From a virus, in the IMG/VR virus record IMGVR_UViG_3300031669_000001, positions 281,070-345,069 of that record: a stretch of DNA of 64,000 nt; one strand, written 5' to 3'. The translations under genes and the position numbers were made by a program. Each line of letters opens with the position of its first letter. The stretch's first letter is position 1. Below, in pieces: positions 49,864-59,357 of the stretch. Below the pieces are notes generated by a model, which was not told where the DNA came from, ran no database searches, and worked only from the letters and a program-made list of their open reading frames with translations.

Positions 49864-50297
49864 TCGATTGGGAAGCAGGTTTTGTCGTGAAACTTCGACC
49901 AGGCCATCGAGAAGAAGTTTTGTTTATCAGCTAAAGCTGGATTCTTTTCTAACTCAATCTTCTTCTTATTCTGATAATGTTCTAACGTTTTAAAAACTGC
50001 CCAAGCAAGAGCTGCGATCACCGCAAGTCCAACTATCGACAATAAAAATCCTTTAGTTTGATCATCCATCGGCAAGATGCCGTAATGAATCGACGCCAAT
50101 ACCCATGAAGCCACGTGTGCTATCGGCTTTAAAAATATAAAATACAGAATGATCATAAACAACATAATGTTCATTAAGCCTTTGCCCATCTTCCTAAGGT
50201 AGGTGCAGAAATCTTGTGGCTTGTTGTACCACGTATTGTCACCTCCCGTCGCGTAAAAGCTTACAAGTCTGTAGTGCCACGATTTTTCATTCCACAT
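49848..50297 (-). CDS. membrane protein, 149 aa
   Basis: Two strong membrane segments (MNIMLFMIILYFIFLKPIAH and GFLLSIVGLAVIAALAWAV) between charged ends. Unrecognised. Overlaps the upstream gene by 11 bases. Confidence 0.72.
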   Translation of the reverse strand: MWNEKSWHYRLVSFYATGGDNTWYNKPQDFCTYLRKMGKGLMNIMLFMIILYFIFLKPIAHVASWVLASIHYGILPMDDQTKGFLLSIVGLAVIAALAWAVFKTLEHYQNKKKIELEKNPALADKQNFFSMAWSKFHDKTCFPIDYKED

Positions 50298-50661
50298 TTC
50301 TATTACCTCTTTCCATTGCCTGTTTCAACGATACAGCGGCGAGCGTCGCCTTGTGAACTTCGACAAAAATTGGATCGTCAACTTCTATAGAATGGATTCC
50401 ACTTTCCAACATCTGGACGATTGCTTTAGCAATCTCAAGACTTCTATCTTGACATGGATTCATTAAATCTCTTTTGAGATCGTATGCTAGAATGTTCTCT
50501 AATTCAGTCTTGAAATCCAACCCATTGGTAGGAGTTGAATGTTTCATATCCTGTCGAAGTTCAATTCTAATCTTCAGCTTCGACTGTACGTCGTTGATGT
50601 CAACGGCGTACAGCGGTTCAAAGCTTTCCTTGTCTACAGCGAGATCGAGCGCGATCTTCAA
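50287..50661 (-). CDS. hypothetical protein, 124 aa
   Basis: Soluble, helical, acidic. Starts two bases after the Ro60-like stop, suggesting co-translation with it. No motif. Confidence 0.68.
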   Translation of the reverse strand: MKIALDLAVDKESFEPLYAVDINDVQSKLKIRIELRQDMKHSTPTNGLDFKTELENILAYDLKRDLMNPCQDRSLEIAKAIVQMLESGIHSIEVDDPIFVEVHKATLAAVSLKQAMERGNRNVE

Positions 50662-50663
50662 TC

Positions 50664-52214
50664 TTAACTCGCGTTGAACAGCTTTGTTGCGATGCTGTCA
50701 CCTTCACGAGTGAAGCGAACGAACTGGAAGATCCTTTCAGACCAGCCAGACAGCTGAGTCCAACCACTCCACTCTGAAATCGGCGTGGTGTTACCCGAGT
50801 TCAGGTTGACTGCAACCTTGACGCAATCAGACGAGAAGATATTCTGACCACGAGAGCTCAGACGGTTTACTTCCATGTCAGACAGGATGACGACGGTGTC
50901 TGGCTCGAAGCCGAGGCCTGACTTCATGTCGAAGGCAGACTGCAGGTTTGTACCACCACCTGCGTTGCGCGCCATGATCTTTTCATACAGCGTAAAGATC
51001 GAGTCAGAGCTGTTCAAGTCTACGTGTTGAGCGTAGTTATCGAACATCGTGAACTTTGCTTCGAAAGCGTCCTTGGAAGCCTTCATCAGCGCGGCGCTGA
51101 AGATTGCACCGACCTTGATCGGAGAGTTGTTGTTGCTGCTAATGTCGTTACGACCGTACTGGTAACCAATACCACCCATGGAACCCGAAGAATCCAGGAT
51201 GATCCAGACGCGCTTGCCGAGTTCTGGGATGTTCTTGATCGAGAGCTCTGTTGCCTCAGTGATCGCATTCAGAACGACAGTTGGAACACCGCTAGCCTTC
51301 GCAACATCGTGTGCGTTGATGAAGCCGAACGGCAGCTGCTTGGACTTCGAAACACCGACTGGATCCTTGATGCGGTTAGCAACGGTAACCCAAGTCTCGT
51401 CAGAGATTCCAGCTTCCTTCATGTTACGAAGGTTACGGATCAGAGCCATGTAGCCCATCGAACCAGATCCAACGCGGTTGATCAGCTCAGTCCACAGCGC
51501 AGCCTTTGACTTCTGCTCTTCCTTAGGCAGCTGACCATTCTTGGACAGCTCAACTTCCCAAGTGTAAGGCGACTCGAGAGTCTCTGCCATGATCTTGTTG
51601 AAGAGCTCAGCGTGAACTTCATCAGCTGGCTTTGGGTGAACGATGCGAAGCAGATCACGGAAGCGCAGGCCTTCGGAACGGTTGTACTTACCTAGCTGGT
51701 ACGCGTCAAACTTGTTGAACGCGAGAGCGACACCCTTCTTGATCGCCAGAGGAATCTTGGTCTTGGAACCAAAGGTCGTCAGCGAGTAAGCGTACATGTC
51801 TGTAAGTTCGTCAGCGCGCTGGATCAGGTAACCGATGGCTTCCTTGAAGTTTTCCAGAACGAGGTTCTTGTCGCGCAGGATCTTTGCGAGTTCAACAACC
51901 ATAACGATTGGCATCGTACGGATGAACATCTCTTCACGGGCGAAGCGCGCAACGTTCAGCGCGTAGCGTGCACCCTTCAATCCATGTGTCGAAACGACTT
52001 GGTCGAGAGCTGTGACCATGCGCTTGACCTTCGCGTTAGCGGACTCGTAATACGAATCATTGCCATAAAGCGTGCTAACTAACGTCTCGAACAGAATCTG
52101 CTCAGGCCCTTTTACAGCCTGCAGGTTGCCATTTTTGGACAACGCTTTGCCGAATGGCGCTACAGGAGTAGCTGCAGTTGGTGAGAGGGTCTTCTTAACG
52201 TTTAGCTTTGACAT
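50664..52214 (-). CDS. Ro60-like TROVE-vWA RNA-binding protein
   Basis: 516 residues. The N-terminal ~300 residues are TROVE/HEAT-like (GNDSYYESANAKVKRMVTAL, GLKGARYALNVARFAREEMF, matching Ro60). The C-terminal part is a vWA domain with MIDAS residues ILDSSGSMGG, GGTNLQSAF and ILSDMEV. Bacterial Ro60 (Rsr) binds Y RNAs and works with nucleases in rRNA and misfolded-RNA turnover. A phage version may remodel host RNA or guard phage tRNAs/tmRNA. Expressed from a leader with a stable hairpin. Confidence 0.93.
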   Translation of the reverse strand: MSKLNVKKTLSPTAATPVAPFGKALSKNGNLQAVKGPEQILFETLVSTLYGNDSYYESANAKVKRMVTALDQVVSTHGLKGARYALNVARFAREEMFIRTMPIVMVVELAKILRDKNLVLENFKEAIGYLIQRADELTDMYAYSLTTFGSKTKIPLAIKKGVALAFNKFDAYQLGKYNRSEGLRFRDLLRIVHPKPADEVHAELFNKIMAETLESPYTWEVELSKNGQLPKEEQKSKAALWTELINRVGSGSMGYMALIRNLRNMKEAGISDETWVTVANRIKDPVGVSKSKQLPFGFINAHDVAKASGVPTVVLNAITEATELSIKNIPELGKRVWIILDSSGSMGGIGYQYGRNDISSNNNSPIKVGAIFSAALMKASKDAFEAKFTMFDNYAQHVDLNSSDSIFTLYEKIMARNAGGGTNLQSAFDMKSGLGFEPDTVVILSDMEVNRLSSRGQNIFSSDCVKVAVNLNSGNTTPISEWSGWTQLSGWSERIFQFVRFTREGDSIATKLFNAS

Positions 52215-52241
52215 GATGTTTTCCTTTAATTAAATGCTGCG

Positions 52242-52257
52242 AGGGACACGCGTCCCT
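52242..52257 (-). other. hairpin in the Ro60-gene leader
   Basis: AGGGAC-GCGT-GTCCCT, six perfect pairs, ~30 bases upstream of the ATG. Possibly regulatory or a terminator remnant (no U-tract). Confidence 0.4.
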
Positions 52258-52276
52258 TCGAGTTAGTTTACTACAA

Positions 52277-52417
52277 TTATTTTACTGCGTTTACGAGGGT
52301 GATGAATGCCGCGGCTACGCAGATGATAGCTACAGAGCCCAAAAAAGCTGCAGGCCAACCGAGATGATCACCCATTGAAGAGACCGCTTGAACTGCTCCT
52401 ACTGCACTTGATGCCAT
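52277..52417 (-). CDS. small membrane protein, 46 aa
   Basis: AAGGAAT precedes ATG 52417. MASSAVGAVQAVSSMGDHLG then one Ala-rich membrane helix (AAFLGSVAIICVAAAFI). Unknown role. Confidence 0.6.
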   Translation of the reverse strand: MASSAVGAVQAVSSMGDHLGWPAAFLGSVAIICVAAAFITLVNAVK

Positions 52418-52418
52418 T

Positions 52419-52622
52419 TTATTCCTTACGAATCCTGTGAATCAATCTTGAAAATTCATTTACCGCTTCCGCACTTTGTTCGCTGCGCGGTTCATTCAGA
52501 AACATGTTCGCTGTCGCGAGCGCTTGTAACAGATCATCTCGATCTTTTTGTACCTTCAACGCTGCAGTTCGAAAGCGAACTATTTCTTCAACCGTTACAA
52601 CTGGAAAATCTTCGAGTTTCAT
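52419..52622 (-). CDS. hypothetical protein, 67 aa
   Basis: Helical, coiled-coil-like small protein (FRTAALKVQKDRDDLLQALA). Its ATG overlaps the preceding stop by one base. Confidence 0.68.
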   Translation of the reverse strand: MKLEDFPVVTVEEIVRFRTAALKVQKDRDDLLQALATANMFLNEPRSEQSAEAVNEFSRLIHRIRKE

Positions 52623-52903
52623 CAGTTGTAACTCCTTGCATTGAACTTCAAACCCAAAGTTTTGAGTTCTTTCATCGCGCCTTTGAAATAGTTGTAGCGA
52701 GCGCGAAGCTTAGCACCACGTATTTCACCGTCGCAAGACAGGTTCTCTGGAGAGAGATTGCTGTCCAACCGATCCCAAAGCTTCTGAGCATCTTCATCGG
52801 TGATGGCTTTGACATTAACGACTTTGTCGTTGAAAAATACAGCCATGCGGTTTTCGTTTTCTACAAATTTAGAGAGGTTCTTCAGTTTAGTAGCATCTGC
52901 CAT
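52622..52903 (-). CDS. hypothetical protein, 93 aa
   Basis: Basic C-terminus (GAKLRARYNYFKGAMKELKT), helical. Close behind an early-type promoter; CGGAGGGA ribosome-binding site. Unrecognised. Confidence 0.7.
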   Translation of the reverse strand: MADATKLKNLSKFVENENRMAVFFNDKVVNVKAITDEDAQKLWDRLDSNLSPENLSCDGEIRGAKLRARYNYFKGAMKELKTLGLKFNARSYN

Positions 52904-52936
52904 TTTTCCCTCCGGAGAAGTATTTACGATAGGGCT

Positions 52937-52965
52937 ATTATATCAAAACGTGGAGAAAAGTACAC
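52937..52965 (-). promoter_or_regulatory. early-type promoter (GTGTAC - 17 - TATAAT)
   Basis: TATAAT 52937-52942, GTGTAC 52960-52965. Confidence 0.78.
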
Positions 52966-52978
52966 ACTTTTTTGAGCG

Positions 52979-53206
52979 TTAATAACAGAACCACCAACCA
53001 CACTTTCCATCTGAACACTTCATACCGCCACCTGAAGCACTTACAGTCTGACTACCACAACTAGGACACAATTCATTTTCTGGATCAATGTAAGGTTCAC
53101 CCACTTCGACGTAGATCATCTTATACTTTTGAAATTGACCGTTAGCCAATTGCTTAATTCTGGTTTGTGAAGCTTCATACTTCTCTAGCAATAGCTCCTC
53201 TAACAT
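52979..53206 (-). CDS. zinc-ribbon protein, 75 aa
   Basis: C-terminal ribbon CPSCGSQTVSASGGGMKC...KCGW (two CxxC-type knuckles). Helical N-terminus. Likely a small nucleic-acid- or protein-binding factor. Overlaps another zinc-ribbon gene by seven bases. Confidence 0.75.
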   Translation of the reverse strand: MLEELLLEKYEASQTRIKQLANGQFQKYKMIYVEVGEPYIDPENELCPSCGSQTVSASGGGMKCSDGKCGWWFCY

Positions 53207-53502
53207 AGTTCATCGTCCAGTAAATTGAATTCTTGTTGAAGCTGCAGTACCTCTCGCCAATGATACTCTGTCCAAACATCTCCAGGGTTCAGATCTACCA
53301 AAGCTTGAATTCTACTTTTGATAGACTCCAATTTTTGAACATTAACGTTAGCTCTAAAGTAGAGATGATCGTCCTTTCTAGGCCACTTGAAATTGCAATG
53401 ATCACCATGACATTCGCCTATCAATTCCTTTTCAGGTGATGTGCAATTTGATGTTCCAAACCTAAAGTCACCACACTCAGGGCAATGAAATTCTTCCATC
53501 AC
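53200..53502 (-). CDS. zinc-ribbon protein, 100 aa
   Basis: N-terminal CPECGDFRFGTSNC and CHGDHCNFKW form a four-Cys ribbon; the rest is helical. Coupled to the next gene by ATGA. Function unknown. Confidence 0.75.
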   Translation of the reverse strand: MMEEFHCPECGDFRFGTSNCTSPEKELIGECHGDHCNFKWPRKDDHLYFRANVNVQKLESIKSRIQALVDLNPGDVWTEYHWREVLQLQQEFNLLDDELC

Positions 53503-53720
53503 ACTTCTCCATCATGAATGTGAGATAGAGGCACTTTGAAGATTTGCGCGGCCTGCCTACGAGCATCACCAATCGTCGCAGCGATGACGGGGATCCAGCT
53601 CTTCCCCCAAGGTTCTTTAAGACCACCTTGTGATTTGAAGAATTCACCTTCCTTAACGAACAGCGCGTTTCCGCTGTTGCAATTTACGAAGTGTGTTGCG
53701 TTGTCTTTGGTTATTTCCAT
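53499..53720 (-). CDS. hypothetical protein, 73 aa
   Basis: ATG 53720 has GGAGAGGATC in front; a longer frame into the helicase gene is spurious. MEITKDNATHFVNCNSGNAL. Small alpha/beta protein, no family. Confidence 0.68.
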   Translation of the reverse strand: MEITKDNATHFVNCNSGNALFVKEGEFFKSQGGLKEPWGKSWIPVIAATIGDARRQAAQIFKVPLSHIHDGEV

Positions 53721-53733
53721 GATCCTCTCCAAA

Positions 53734-55443
53734 TTAAAATACCAATCTTTGTTTAAACCAGTCAGGTAGCTTTCGCTCCCACTGTCCGTAAAACCACTTA
53801 AACTTGTCATCGAGAATGTAGGTGACTGAAGTATCAGTCTCGTGTCTCGTTGATCTACCACTTGCTTGCAGGATAGAAAGCCACATTTTGTTCGTGTACC
53901 AGTCGCCATCAAGATCAGACTTAACCTTCACCCTGACGTCTCCGAGGTTAGCCCATGGAAGTTTAATGATCACCTGGAATGTAGACAGATCATCATGGAG
54001 GTCAATTCCCTCCATCATTGATGGACTCAATAACACACTACCGTAAGTGCCGCCTTGAGTCTCATGTATCTCCAGAAGCTCATCGTTCTTATATTTCTTC
54101 GGGTAAGTGTTCTTTCCCATATCTGCGTTAGACAGCACGTCCATGTCTTTGCAGAGAAGTCTCTTACGATTTTTAGTTGAGACTCCCATGTAAACGTGGT
54201 TAGTCAGCTTGTGAGAGTTGGCATGGACGATACCGCGTTCACCTTCGTGGATCTTCAGAATCTCGTCTATCAAGCCACCAACTTTCTTGATGTTCCGATC
54301 GTAGTTGTCTCTACTTAGGTTGATCGAAGGCATCACGATCACAGGAGAGTGCTTTGGATCGAATGGAGAGTCAGTCTCTATGAAGAGACACTCATCGTCC
54401 TCGATGCCGAGTTCCTTACAAAATTCCTTCTTCGTTCCTAGCGTTGCAGATAGGAATACGAACTTGTCTGCAAGCTTTCCAAAGTACTCGTGAAAGAGAA
54501 AGTCACCATAGATCGGTGCTAGCTTTAAAATGTTGGCATCGTGTTGCTTGGTGATGATCCAGCGTCTTATCAATTCCTCAGTAGTCGAGTGTGTGTTGAA
54601 GAAGATGTTCAGAGGTTGAATGGCTTTGTCGAGTTGATACATCCTCGAGTTCAACTTCTTAACCTTCTCTGCAGTCTTAGCATTGAATCCTTTCGCCCAC
54701 TCTCTCGGATCCATTCCAAAGAGTCTAGCTTTTGGAAACTCGCGTTCCATCTGCTGTTTAAGCTCGATTGCCTTTTCCATCAAAGCGTCGCGAATCTCGA
54801 TCACCTTCATGTAATCCTCTTCAGGACGTCCAGTAAAGGAGATACCGTTTGTCTTTACGCCGAAGTCATCGTGAAGCTTCTGAGGATCAACATTAGACTC
54901 AGAAAAAGATACGAGGTGATTCTCGATGTTGTGTGCTTCATCAAAGATAACAACGCTGCGTTCAACCCACGGAGATTCTTCCTCGCTTGCGAAACCACAA
55001 TGCGTGCTATAAAGCAGGTACACTGGGTTGGTGATCATCGCTTTGGAACTTAAAGCTAAGTTCTTTTGGTTGATGTATGGACAGATGTGATTGTCCTTGC
55101 ATTGTTGGTAAAGAGCTGGGTTAGCTGTACACGGTGCAGCATCTACGGTGAACGAATCATTTACCGCGCAGGTGTAGTTTCCTCTTCCCTTCAAGTTGAT
55201 CAACTCTGACCAGCTCTTCATGTATTGGTCCTGTAGCTGAAGAGTTGAAGTCAACATGTAAGCATTATTGACGCTGTCAGCTATTGACGTTGCGATGTAG
55301 GTCTTTCCTACGCCTGTAGGAAGAGAAAGCGCAAAGTATTTGTAGTCGTTCCAATTTGCGTGAATCTTTTCTACAACGTCAATCTGTTGTTGACGGGGTT
55401 TAATGTGATGCTTTTCAAAAAACTTCAAGGGATGAGTGTACAT
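53734..55443 (-). CDS. XPD/DinG-type superfamily 2 helicase
   Basis: 569 residues from ATG 55443 (GGAG upstream; the longer frame starts inside the promoter). Walker A LPTGVGKT at ~41-48, a four-Cys Fe-S-like region (YTCAVND...APC...QQCKDNHICPY), DEAH box VIFDEAHNIE, and C-terminal motifs LSPSMMEGIDL and QASGRSTR. Predicted 5'-3' DNA (or R-loop) helicase for phage replication or repair. Confidence 0.9.
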   Translation of the reverse strand: MYTHPLKFFEKHHIKPRQQQIDVVEKIHANWNDYKYFALSLPTGVGKTYIATSIADSVNNAYMLTSTLQLQDQYMKSWSELINLKGRGNYTCAVNDSFTVDAAPCTANPALYQQCKDNHICPYINQKNLALSSKAMITNPVYLLYSTHCGFASEEESPWVERSVVIFDEAHNIENHLVSFSESNVDPQKLHDDFGVKTNGISFTGRPEEDYMKVIEIRDALMEKAIELKQQMEREFPKARLFGMDPREWAKGFNAKTAEKVKKLNSRMYQLDKAIQPLNIFFNTHSTTEELIRRWIITKQHDANILKLAPIYGDFLFHEYFGKLADKFVFLSATLGTKKEFCKELGIEDDECLFIETDSPFDPKHSPVIVMPSINLSRDNYDRNIKKVGGLIDEILKIHEGERGIVHANSHKLTNHVYMGVSTKNRKRLLCKDMDVLSNADMGKNTYPKKYKNDELLEIHETQGGTYGSVLLSPSMMEGIDLHDDLSTFQVIIKLPWANLGDVRVKVKSDLDGDWYTNKMWLSILQASGRSTRHETDTSVTYILDDKFKWFYGQWERKLPDWFKQRLVF

Positions 55444-55464
55444 TGCGTCTCCAGTAAGGAGACC

Positions 55465-55493
55465 ATTATAACATGCATGCACTGCAAAGGATA
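55465..55493 (-). promoter_or_regulatory. promoter with extended -10 (TGTTATAAT)
   Basis: TATAAT 55465-55470 preceded by TGT; the -35 at 55488-55493 (TATCCT) is poor. Drives the helicase gene. Confidence 0.55.
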
Positions 55494-55494
55494 T

Positions 55495-55587
55495 TTAGCC
55501 CAGTAAATGATGAGCTGCGATAACGATTCCAAGACAAACGCATGTTATCATGTTGCACACCATCACAAATAAAATCATTTTGTTCAT
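55495..55587 (-). CDS. small membrane peptide, 30 aa
   Basis: ATG 55587 overlaps the upstream TGA. Single hydrophobic helix MILFVMVCNMITCVCLGIVI. Ends just upstream of the helicase promoter. Confidence 0.48.
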   Translation of the reverse strand: MNKMILFVMVCNMITCVCLGIVIAAHHLLG

Positions 55588-56108
55588 GCTTTTCCTGCAG
55601 CGTCAACGTGAGCTTGAACGTCTTCAATCAGCTCTTTTAAATCAATCATAGCAGACTTCAGGTTGATTCCTTGTTGAGATGAGATGTCAACCCTGTTGCT
55701 TGAAGGATCTTGCGTCATTATGAAAGAATCAAACGACAGCTTTAGAACTTGAGAAAATTCTTCAAGTGGCAAGATGAACATCGCGTAATCTATCTTCGCT
55801 TCAGGAATCAATTGGTCTATGTGATCGCAAAGCTTTAGCGAATCCTTGCGAAGACGCTCCGTGATGTATGCTAACACCTTTGGGCTTCTAGAAAATTCTT
55901 CACAGAGAATCGCAGTCTTCAACATTTCACCATACAGCTCTACAACTTCCTTGCGAATGCATCTAGCGATGACGAAGCTTCTCAAAGAAACACCGGGGTT
56001 CTGATAGATTGCATCTCTTCCTGAGAGATTTTCCATCATAGCGTAAAAGTGATCTGGAAGCCTAGCCATTGCTAGGAGGTAGTTTACGTTAAAAGTTTTT
56101 GAGATCAC
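55584..56108 (-). CDS. hypothetical helical protein, 174 aa
   Basis: Soluble all-helical protein with no recognised family. Overlaps neighbours on both sides. Confidence 0.7.
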   Translation of the reverse strand: MISKTFNVNYLLAMARLPDHFYAMMENLSGRDAIYQNPGVSLRSFVIARCIRKEVVELYGEMLKTAILCEEFSRSPKVLAYITERLRKDSLKLCDHIDQLIPEAKIDYAMFILPLEEFSQVLKLSFDSFIMTQDPSSNRVDISSQQGINLKSAMIDLKELIEDVQAHVDAAGKA

Positions 56109-56311
56109 TAGTCATCCTCGTCATCATCGCTAAAGCTAAAGCCTGCAGCTTCCAGATCAAAGTCATCTGGAAATGTAAGCGTTTCAGCGGAGCCTTCATT
56201 TTGGTAGTATTCCTCTTGTTCGAGAAGTTCTTCTACTGTCTTCTCGTTCCTATACCATCGAACGTGCGCGGAACCATCTCCACCATCGCAAATCAAACCA
56301 TAAATTTTCAT
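56108..56311 (-). CDS. hypothetical acidic protein, 67 aa
   Basis: Acidic C-terminus ending FSDDDEDD. Small alpha/beta product. Overlaps the next gene start by one base. Confidence 0.65.
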   Translation of the reverse strand: MKIYGLICDGGDGSAHVRWYRNEKTVEELLEQEEYYQNEGSAETLTFPDDFDLEAAGFSFSDDDEDD

Positions 56312-56493
56312 TTCATCACTCCAATTAGCATAAGTACTAAACCAGTTACAAATTCTAATATGCCTAACAGCGCCCAGTATGCGTAACTATTATCACCATG
56401 TGGGAATGGAGTGTACAACGTCCTATAAACAAAGTGCGTTGACTGTGCTGAAAGAATAAAACAACCAATTGCTAGGAAAATGAAGAGGTTCAT
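56308..56493 (-). CDS. small membrane protein, 61 aa
   Basis: Two hydrophobic helices (NLFIFLAIGCFILSA and YWALLGILEFVTGLVLMLIG). Coupled between the AAA+ ATPase gene and the 67-aa gene by 4-base overlaps. Confidence 0.65.
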   Translation of the reverse strand: MNLFIFLAIGCFILSAQSTHFVYRTLYTPFPHGDNSYAYWALLGILEFVTGLVLMLIGVMK

Positions 56494-58907
56494 TTCTTCG
56501 CAACTTCATTTCCAGTAACGAAACCCATTCCATTACGCTCAAGACCGATCAGCTTCGCTTTTGATTCCATGTCAAGACGATCCAACCAGGTTTCAACATC
56601 CAACTGTTCATCGAGCAGATTAGCTTGACGACGAACAGTTGCAAAGTCACCAGGAGTCAAGTGTTTAATGGTTGCAAGTTCGATCTTCAGATCTTCCTTT
56701 TCAGCCTCAGTGAAAGCTTCGTAGTCACACTTCGATTCATTGATGAACATCGACAAACGTTGTTCATTGGTCAGCGCTTTGAATTCCAGCTTGAACGTGA
56801 ATCGACGAAGTGCAGCTGCATCTAGAGAAGTCATCAGGTTAGTGGCGCAGATGAACAGACCTTGGAAACGTTCCATGCGTTGCAACAGCTCATTGACCTG
56901 AGTAACTTCCCAGCTCTTCGAAGCCATCGAACGATCACGAAGGAAGCTGTCAGCTTCGTCGAGAAGTAGGATGGCGCCTTCAGATTTTGCTTCATCAAAC
57001 ATTGCCGCGATGTTCTTTTCTGTTTCACCGAGGTACATGTTGAGCAGCGCAGAAGCAGGCTTGATCAAGAGAGGCTTGTCCAACTCCATCGCGATGAACT
57101 CTGCAAGTTGGGTCTTACCCGTACCAGGAGCACCGTAAAGACACAAGGTGCCAGTTGTCTTGCGCTTCAATGCTTGGATAATCTTGTCGATAGGCATGCC
57201 GCCGGCAAGGTTCAGGTAATCGAGGCTGTACTTCGTGACGCTGTCACGAAGCTCTTCCATCTTATCACGATCTAGCGCCCGTTGGCTATTTGCTATCAAG
57301 TGAAATAAGCTTTCTTCTCCATGCTCACCTTCACGCTTTAACATTTGAACAGTGCGCGCTGCAGACTTTACCTGCTCTACGTTGATCTCAATGTACTTTG
57401 AAAGTTTAATGGCAACGTCATTGTTGAAGCCGAGAGTATCAACTACACCCTTAACTTCTTCGCGACGATCTGCACGTGAGCCGCCTTTCAGTTCAACGTG
57501 GAACAAGAACTTACCGACATTTTCTGTCGTGATGGAACTTGGTGACGTAACTAACCAGATAGTTGGAACTGGGTTGCGAATCAAGAGCAGCTCATCGCTG
57601 TCCAAATCTTCATCTTTTGTCCCAGTCAGCCCATCATCTCCAAACATGTCCAGCATCCAAGATGGACGATGGCGGCTTTTTGTTAAAGCTTGCTCTGTCT
57701 TTTCAACGATCAGGATGATTGGATCACCCATATCATCTGAAAGCTTCTTGACATGTTGTTGGGCGACGTAACAAATGCTTGGTATGTCAGTAGATCGTGC
57801 ATCACGAGTCCTAACTACCATGCTTTTCAATTTCATCTTCTCAAGAAGGTTTACAACGTAGTTCGTTTTGTCTATCTTGGATGAACCGTAGATCATCACG
57901 TTTAAACCATGTTGATCTTCTACCTTGATACCCTCTTCAGGATTCGCTTTAGCTCTTCCTGAAATTTGAGCTACGTCGTAGGCGCGTTCCAAGAATTCTT
58001 GGAGAAGTTCTTCATCTTTCACGTTTGCTTTTGCGATTGAACCAGAGAACGTCTTCTTGTTGCTGTGCTTGAATTCGTCAACGAAGCGCGCAAAGAATTT
58101 TGCATCTGTATCTGTGTAGTTTGAGATCGCGTATACCCAAAACTCAGACATGTTTGACATGCGCTTGCTCTTTGCGTCATAATTGACGATACCGAGAGCG
58201 ATCGGAGCACTGCGCTCTGACAAAGCTTCATCGATACCTAAGATAGTGATGTCATTTTCTCCAAGCATCACCTTGTAAAAATGCTCAAATAGCGTAGGAT
58301 TCTTGGTGATAGTGAACAAGAAGTCACGGAAGATCGTTGCACGAATGTCAGTGGAGAACATCAAGTTCAGCTCGAGCAACTTGCACTCAGCCTCTGTCAA
58401 TCCAATGGTATCAGACAGTCGTTCGAGGTTGAGAGTGATGGACGAAATTCTGTTCGAGTAGGATTCTTCCATCGCGCTGTACATCTCGTTCGCGATTTTA
58501 TCCAGAGCCGCGCAGGATTCATGTGAGGATTTATAGCTCATTGTGAGCTCACGGTAGATCGCAGATGAGATGAAGAAGTCTTTGACGTACGTAGTGGTGA
58601 TATTTTCGCTGAATTGAGTGCGAAGATTGTTGACGATTTGCATCAACTTTTCTTGCTTCTCCAGAGAGCTGAGAGCATTCTCAGGATTGAATTCATCAGT
58701 GTCGATGTCAGGCAGAATCTTCTTGATGATAGGCGTCAACCTATCGTTACCAAAGTCACGAGGCATACCTTGTAACAGAGATGTGAAATACGTCGAGAAG
58801 ACGTACTCATCCATCAAGATGAATGGAGCGCAGACTTTATCTCCAGCGAGATTGATCAAGTAACGGAGGAGTTGAACTGGGTATTCATGTTTTTGCTCGA
58901 GACTCAT
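56490..58907 (-). CDS. AAA+ ATPase, 805 aa
   Basis: The C-terminal third is a classic AAA module: Walker A LYGAPGTGKTQLAEF, Walker B LLLDEADSFLRDR, sensor 1 FICATN, and Arg-finger region AALRRFTFKLEF. The middle holds a degenerate second P-loop-like domain (MIYGSSKIDKTNYVVNLL, later PIILIVEKTEQ). Layout resembles N-domain + degenerate AAA + active AAA remodellers. Likely a protein or nucleic-acid remodelling machine with unknown client. Confidence 0.85.
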   Translation of the reverse strand: MSLEQKHEYPVQLLRYLINLAGDKVCAPFILMDEYVFSTYFTSLLQGMPRDFGNDRLTPIIKKILPDIDTDEFNPENALSSLEKQEKLMQIVNNLRTQFSENITTTYVKDFFISSAIYRELTMSYKSSHESCAALDKIANEMYSAMEESYSNRISSITLNLERLSDTIGLTEAECKLLELNLMFSTDIRATIFRDFLFTITKNPTLFEHFYKVMLGENDITILGIDEALSERSAPIALGIVNYDAKSKRMSNMSEFWVYAISNYTDTDAKFFARFVDEFKHSNKKTFSGSIAKANVKDEELLQEFLERAYDVAQISGRAKANPEEGIKVEDQHGLNVMIYGSSKIDKTNYVVNLLEKMKLKSMVVRTRDARSTDIPSICYVAQQHVKKLSDDMGDPIILIVEKTEQALTKSRHRPSWMLDMFGDDGLTGTKDEDLDSDELLLIRNPVPTIWLVTSPSSITTENVGKFLFHVELKGGSRADRREEVKGVVDTLGFNNDVAIKLSKYIEINVEQVKSAARTVQMLKREGEHGEESLFHLIANSQRALDRDKMEELRDSVTKYSLDYLNLAGGMPIDKIIQALKRKTTGTLCLYGAPGTGKTQLAEFIAMELDKPLLIKPASALLNMYLGETEKNIAAMFDEAKSEGAILLLDEADSFLRDRSMASKSWEVTQVNELLQRMERFQGLFICATNLMTSLDAAALRRFTFKLEFKALTNEQRLSMFINESKCDYEAFTEAEKEDLKIELATIKHLTPGDFATVRRQANLLDEQLDVETWLDRLDMESKAKLIGLERNGMGFVTGNEVAKK

Positions 58908-58937
58908 TTTATGCCTTTATGATTATTGAGAGGAATT

Positions 58938-59138
58938 TTACAGCGCACTTTCTACTTCATGTTCCTTTACTGTGATCCAGGTAACGCTTGGATCAACTTC
59001 TACGATATAAACTGGAATGTCATCGTCAGTTCCCAGACATTTGATGATACCTATCTCACCAGATTGAAGACGAACCTTGTTATTGATGTTGAATCGGTGA
59101 CGATAATGTTCACGAAGCCACTTCTGATTTTCATTCAT
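58938..59138 (-). CDS. hypothetical protein, 66 aa
   Basis: Small beta-rich protein (VRLQSGEIGIIKCLGTDDDI, SH3-like pattern). Unrecognised. Confidence 0.65.
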   Translation of the reverse strand: MNENQKWLREHYRHRFNINNKVRLQSGEIGIIKCLGTDDDIPVYIVEVDPSVTWITVKEHEVESAL

Positions 59139-59156
59139 GCGTGTTCTCCAGATAAT

Positions 59157-59357
59157 TTATAAAACGTAACCTTCATTAAATCCAAGATCAAGCTTCTTAG
59201 CGTTGTAGATAGCTGCATCTAAGATTTGAGATACAGTAAAAGCGGTGTAAGCTCTTGCAATTTCATCATTACTATTACCACCACATTGAGCAAATACTAC
59301 AGAAGTCCAATCTTCAATGAACTTCTTCCGCATTGCAACTTTTTCAGCTCTAGTCAT
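59157..59357 (-). CDS. hypothetical protein, 66 aa
   Basis: Helical small protein, coupled by ATGA to the HAD gene upstream. Unknown. Confidence 0.65.
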   Translation of the reverse strand: MTRAEKVAMRKKFIEDWTSVVFAQCGGNSNDEIARAYTAFTVSQILDAAIYNAKKLDLGFNEGYVL

